Of a stretch of DNA of 13,159 bases, positions 12,488-13,159 are shown piece by piece (position 1 is the stretch's first letter; the number at the start of each line of letters is the position of its first letter). The translations under genes were made by a program, and so were the position numbers. Source of the stretch: Rubrobacter sp. (lineage in GTDB: Bacteria; Actinomycetota; Rubrobacteria; Rubrobacterales; Rubrobacteraceae); contig JADDPV010000209.1 in NCBI GenBank assembly GCA_016781705.1, positions 1-13,159 on the forward strand. Direction: 5' to 3'. The notes under the pieces were generated by a model. That model searched no databases and had not been told where the DNA came from. It saw nothing but the letters and a program-made list of their open reading frames with translations.

Positions 12488-13159
12488 CTAGCCCCCGTTA
12501 CGCGAGTCGCGCCAGGCGATAAGCTCCTTCAGGGGCGAGAGGTCGTAGTCGGGACCCGAGAAGCCGAGCATCAGGTGCTCTATCCCGTTCTCGACGTAAC
12601 GGTCCGCGTCCTTGATCTGGTTCGGGCGGATGGTGGTGGAGCGTTCGATCTCGCTCGGGTCGCGCCCCACCTTCCGGCACCAGTCGTCCAGGATGCGGCT
12701 CTTGCGGGCGATCCCCTCGGGGTCGCCGAACCCGTGCCAGATGTTCGCATGCCGGGCGACGATGCGCAGCGTCACCTTCTCCCCGCCGCCCCCGATGAGG
12801 ACGGGTATGTCGCGCGTCGGCGCCGGGTTCAGCTTCGAGAGACGTTCCTCGATCACCGGCATCGAGCGGCCCAGCGCCCGCAAGCGATCGCCCACCGTAC
12901 CGAACTCGTAGCCGTACTCGTCGTAGTCCTTCCTGAACCAGCCGGCGCCGATCCCGAGGATAAGCCGCCCGCCCGAGACGTGGTCCACCGTGCGCGCCAT
13001 GTCCGCTAGCAAGTTCGCGTTCCGGTACGAGTTGCACGTCACCAGCGCCCCGAACTCCACCCTCTCCGTCACCTCGGCCATCGCCCCGAGCATCGTCCAG
13101 CACTCGAAGTGCTTCCCGTCGGGGTCACCGTAGAGCGGGTAGAAGTGGTCCCAGTTAAA
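12488..13159 (-). CDS. LLM-class F420-dependent oxidoreductase, 5' end off the window
   Basis: Flavin/F420-dependent oxidoreductase of the luciferase-like monooxygenase (LLM) superfamily, an (alpha/beta)8-barrel enzyme using reduced F420 or FMN; the substrate is unknown. The visible 223 residues are the C-terminal two thirds. Typical elements in order are FNWDHFYPLY near the edge, WTMLGAMAEVTERVEFGALV, VDHVSGGRLILGIGAGWFRK (the GGRxxLGxGxGW motif), DYDEYGYEFGTVGDR, IPVLIGGGGEKVTLRIVARH (the IPxxIGGxGE motif) and ANIWHGFGD. The tail ends GIEHLMLGFSGPDYDLSPLK with TAG at 12490-12488. The start lies beyond position 13159; the in-frame ATG at 13093 is internal, because family sequence continues upstream of it. 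The family points to an F420-using organism such as an actinobacterium. Intact as far as seen. Confidence 0.93.
   Translation of the reverse strand, partial: FNWDHFYPLYGDPDGKHFECWTMLGAMAEVTERVEFGALVTCNSYRNANLLADMARTVDHVSGGRLILGIGAGWFRKDYDEYGYEFGTVGDRLRALGRSMPVIEERLSKLNPAPTRDIPVLIGGGGEKVTLRIVARHANIWHGFGDPEGIARKSRILDDWCRKVGRDPSEIERSTTIRPNQIKDADRYVENGIEHLMLGFSGPDYDLSPLKELIAWRDSRNGG

Noticed and set aside
1..13159. CRISPR array, tRNA or rRNA genes, prophage or toxin-antitoxin pair
   Set aside because: No regularly spaced repeats, no cloverleaf or rRNA-like stretches, and no phage or toxin-antitoxin motifs were seen on either strand.

Overview
This is a GC-rich chromosomal window, most probably from an actinobacterium of the Rubrobacter type. 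That rests on overall composition, frequent GTG/TTG starts with GGAGG-like ribosome sites, and the gene mix: an aeRF1-type release factor, a UbiA-type prenyltransferase and an F420-type luciferase-like oxidoreductase. It is an inference from style and content, not a proven identification.

Layout from left to right. (a) 15-760: a transposase of IS982 type, broken across all three forward frames. (b) 797-1663, minus: intact shikimate dehydrogenase (aroE), with an AT-rich leader. (c) 1927 to about 5450, minus: a tightly packed metal (probably copper) handling operon. In transcription order it reads copA-like P-type ATPase remnant, csoR repressor, copZ-like HMA chaperone, DUF4396 membrane protein, CDF cation-efflux pump, a small His-rich membrane protein, and a Met/His-rich DUF305 lipoprotein. 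CsoR and the DUF4396 protein are intact. CopA is internally deleted and frameshifted, the HMA gene has a 2-nt insertion just before its CxxC site, the CDF gene has an in-frame TGA, and DUF305 is frameshifted between its two repeats. (d) 5672-6841, plus: intact VLRF1/aeRF1-type release factor, meeting a UbiA prenyltransferase (6838-7839, minus) at a shared CTAG stop. (e) 7962-9754: half of a glyoxalase-like VOC gene, an intact 155-aa orphan, an unannotated 57-aa membrane protein, and a DoxX-family pseudogene with at least three lesions. (f) 9845-13159: intact DedA/VTT membrane protein, an orphan membrane-anchored coiled-coil protein, a gene-poor stretch, a Bax-inhibitor-1 protein behind an operator-like dyad, and the 3' part of an LLM-class F420-dependent oxidoreductase running off the right edge.

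The dominant theme is decay. At least six loci (transposase, copA, copZ, CDF, DUF305, DoxX) carry frameshifts or stops, while long housekeeping genes in between are clean. Two lesions are 5-versus-6 G/C homopolymer contractions and one lies in a GCGC run. Consensus sequencing error is therefore a live alternative for part of the pattern. The TGA in the CDF gene, the large deletion in copA and the missing half of the VOC gene are harder to explain that way. If the operon were intact it would sense copper (CsoR), shuttle it (CopZ), export it (CopA, CDF) and bind it outside the cell (the Met/His-rich DUF305 lipoprotein). I see no CRISPR array, tRNA, rRNA or convincing rho-independent terminator.
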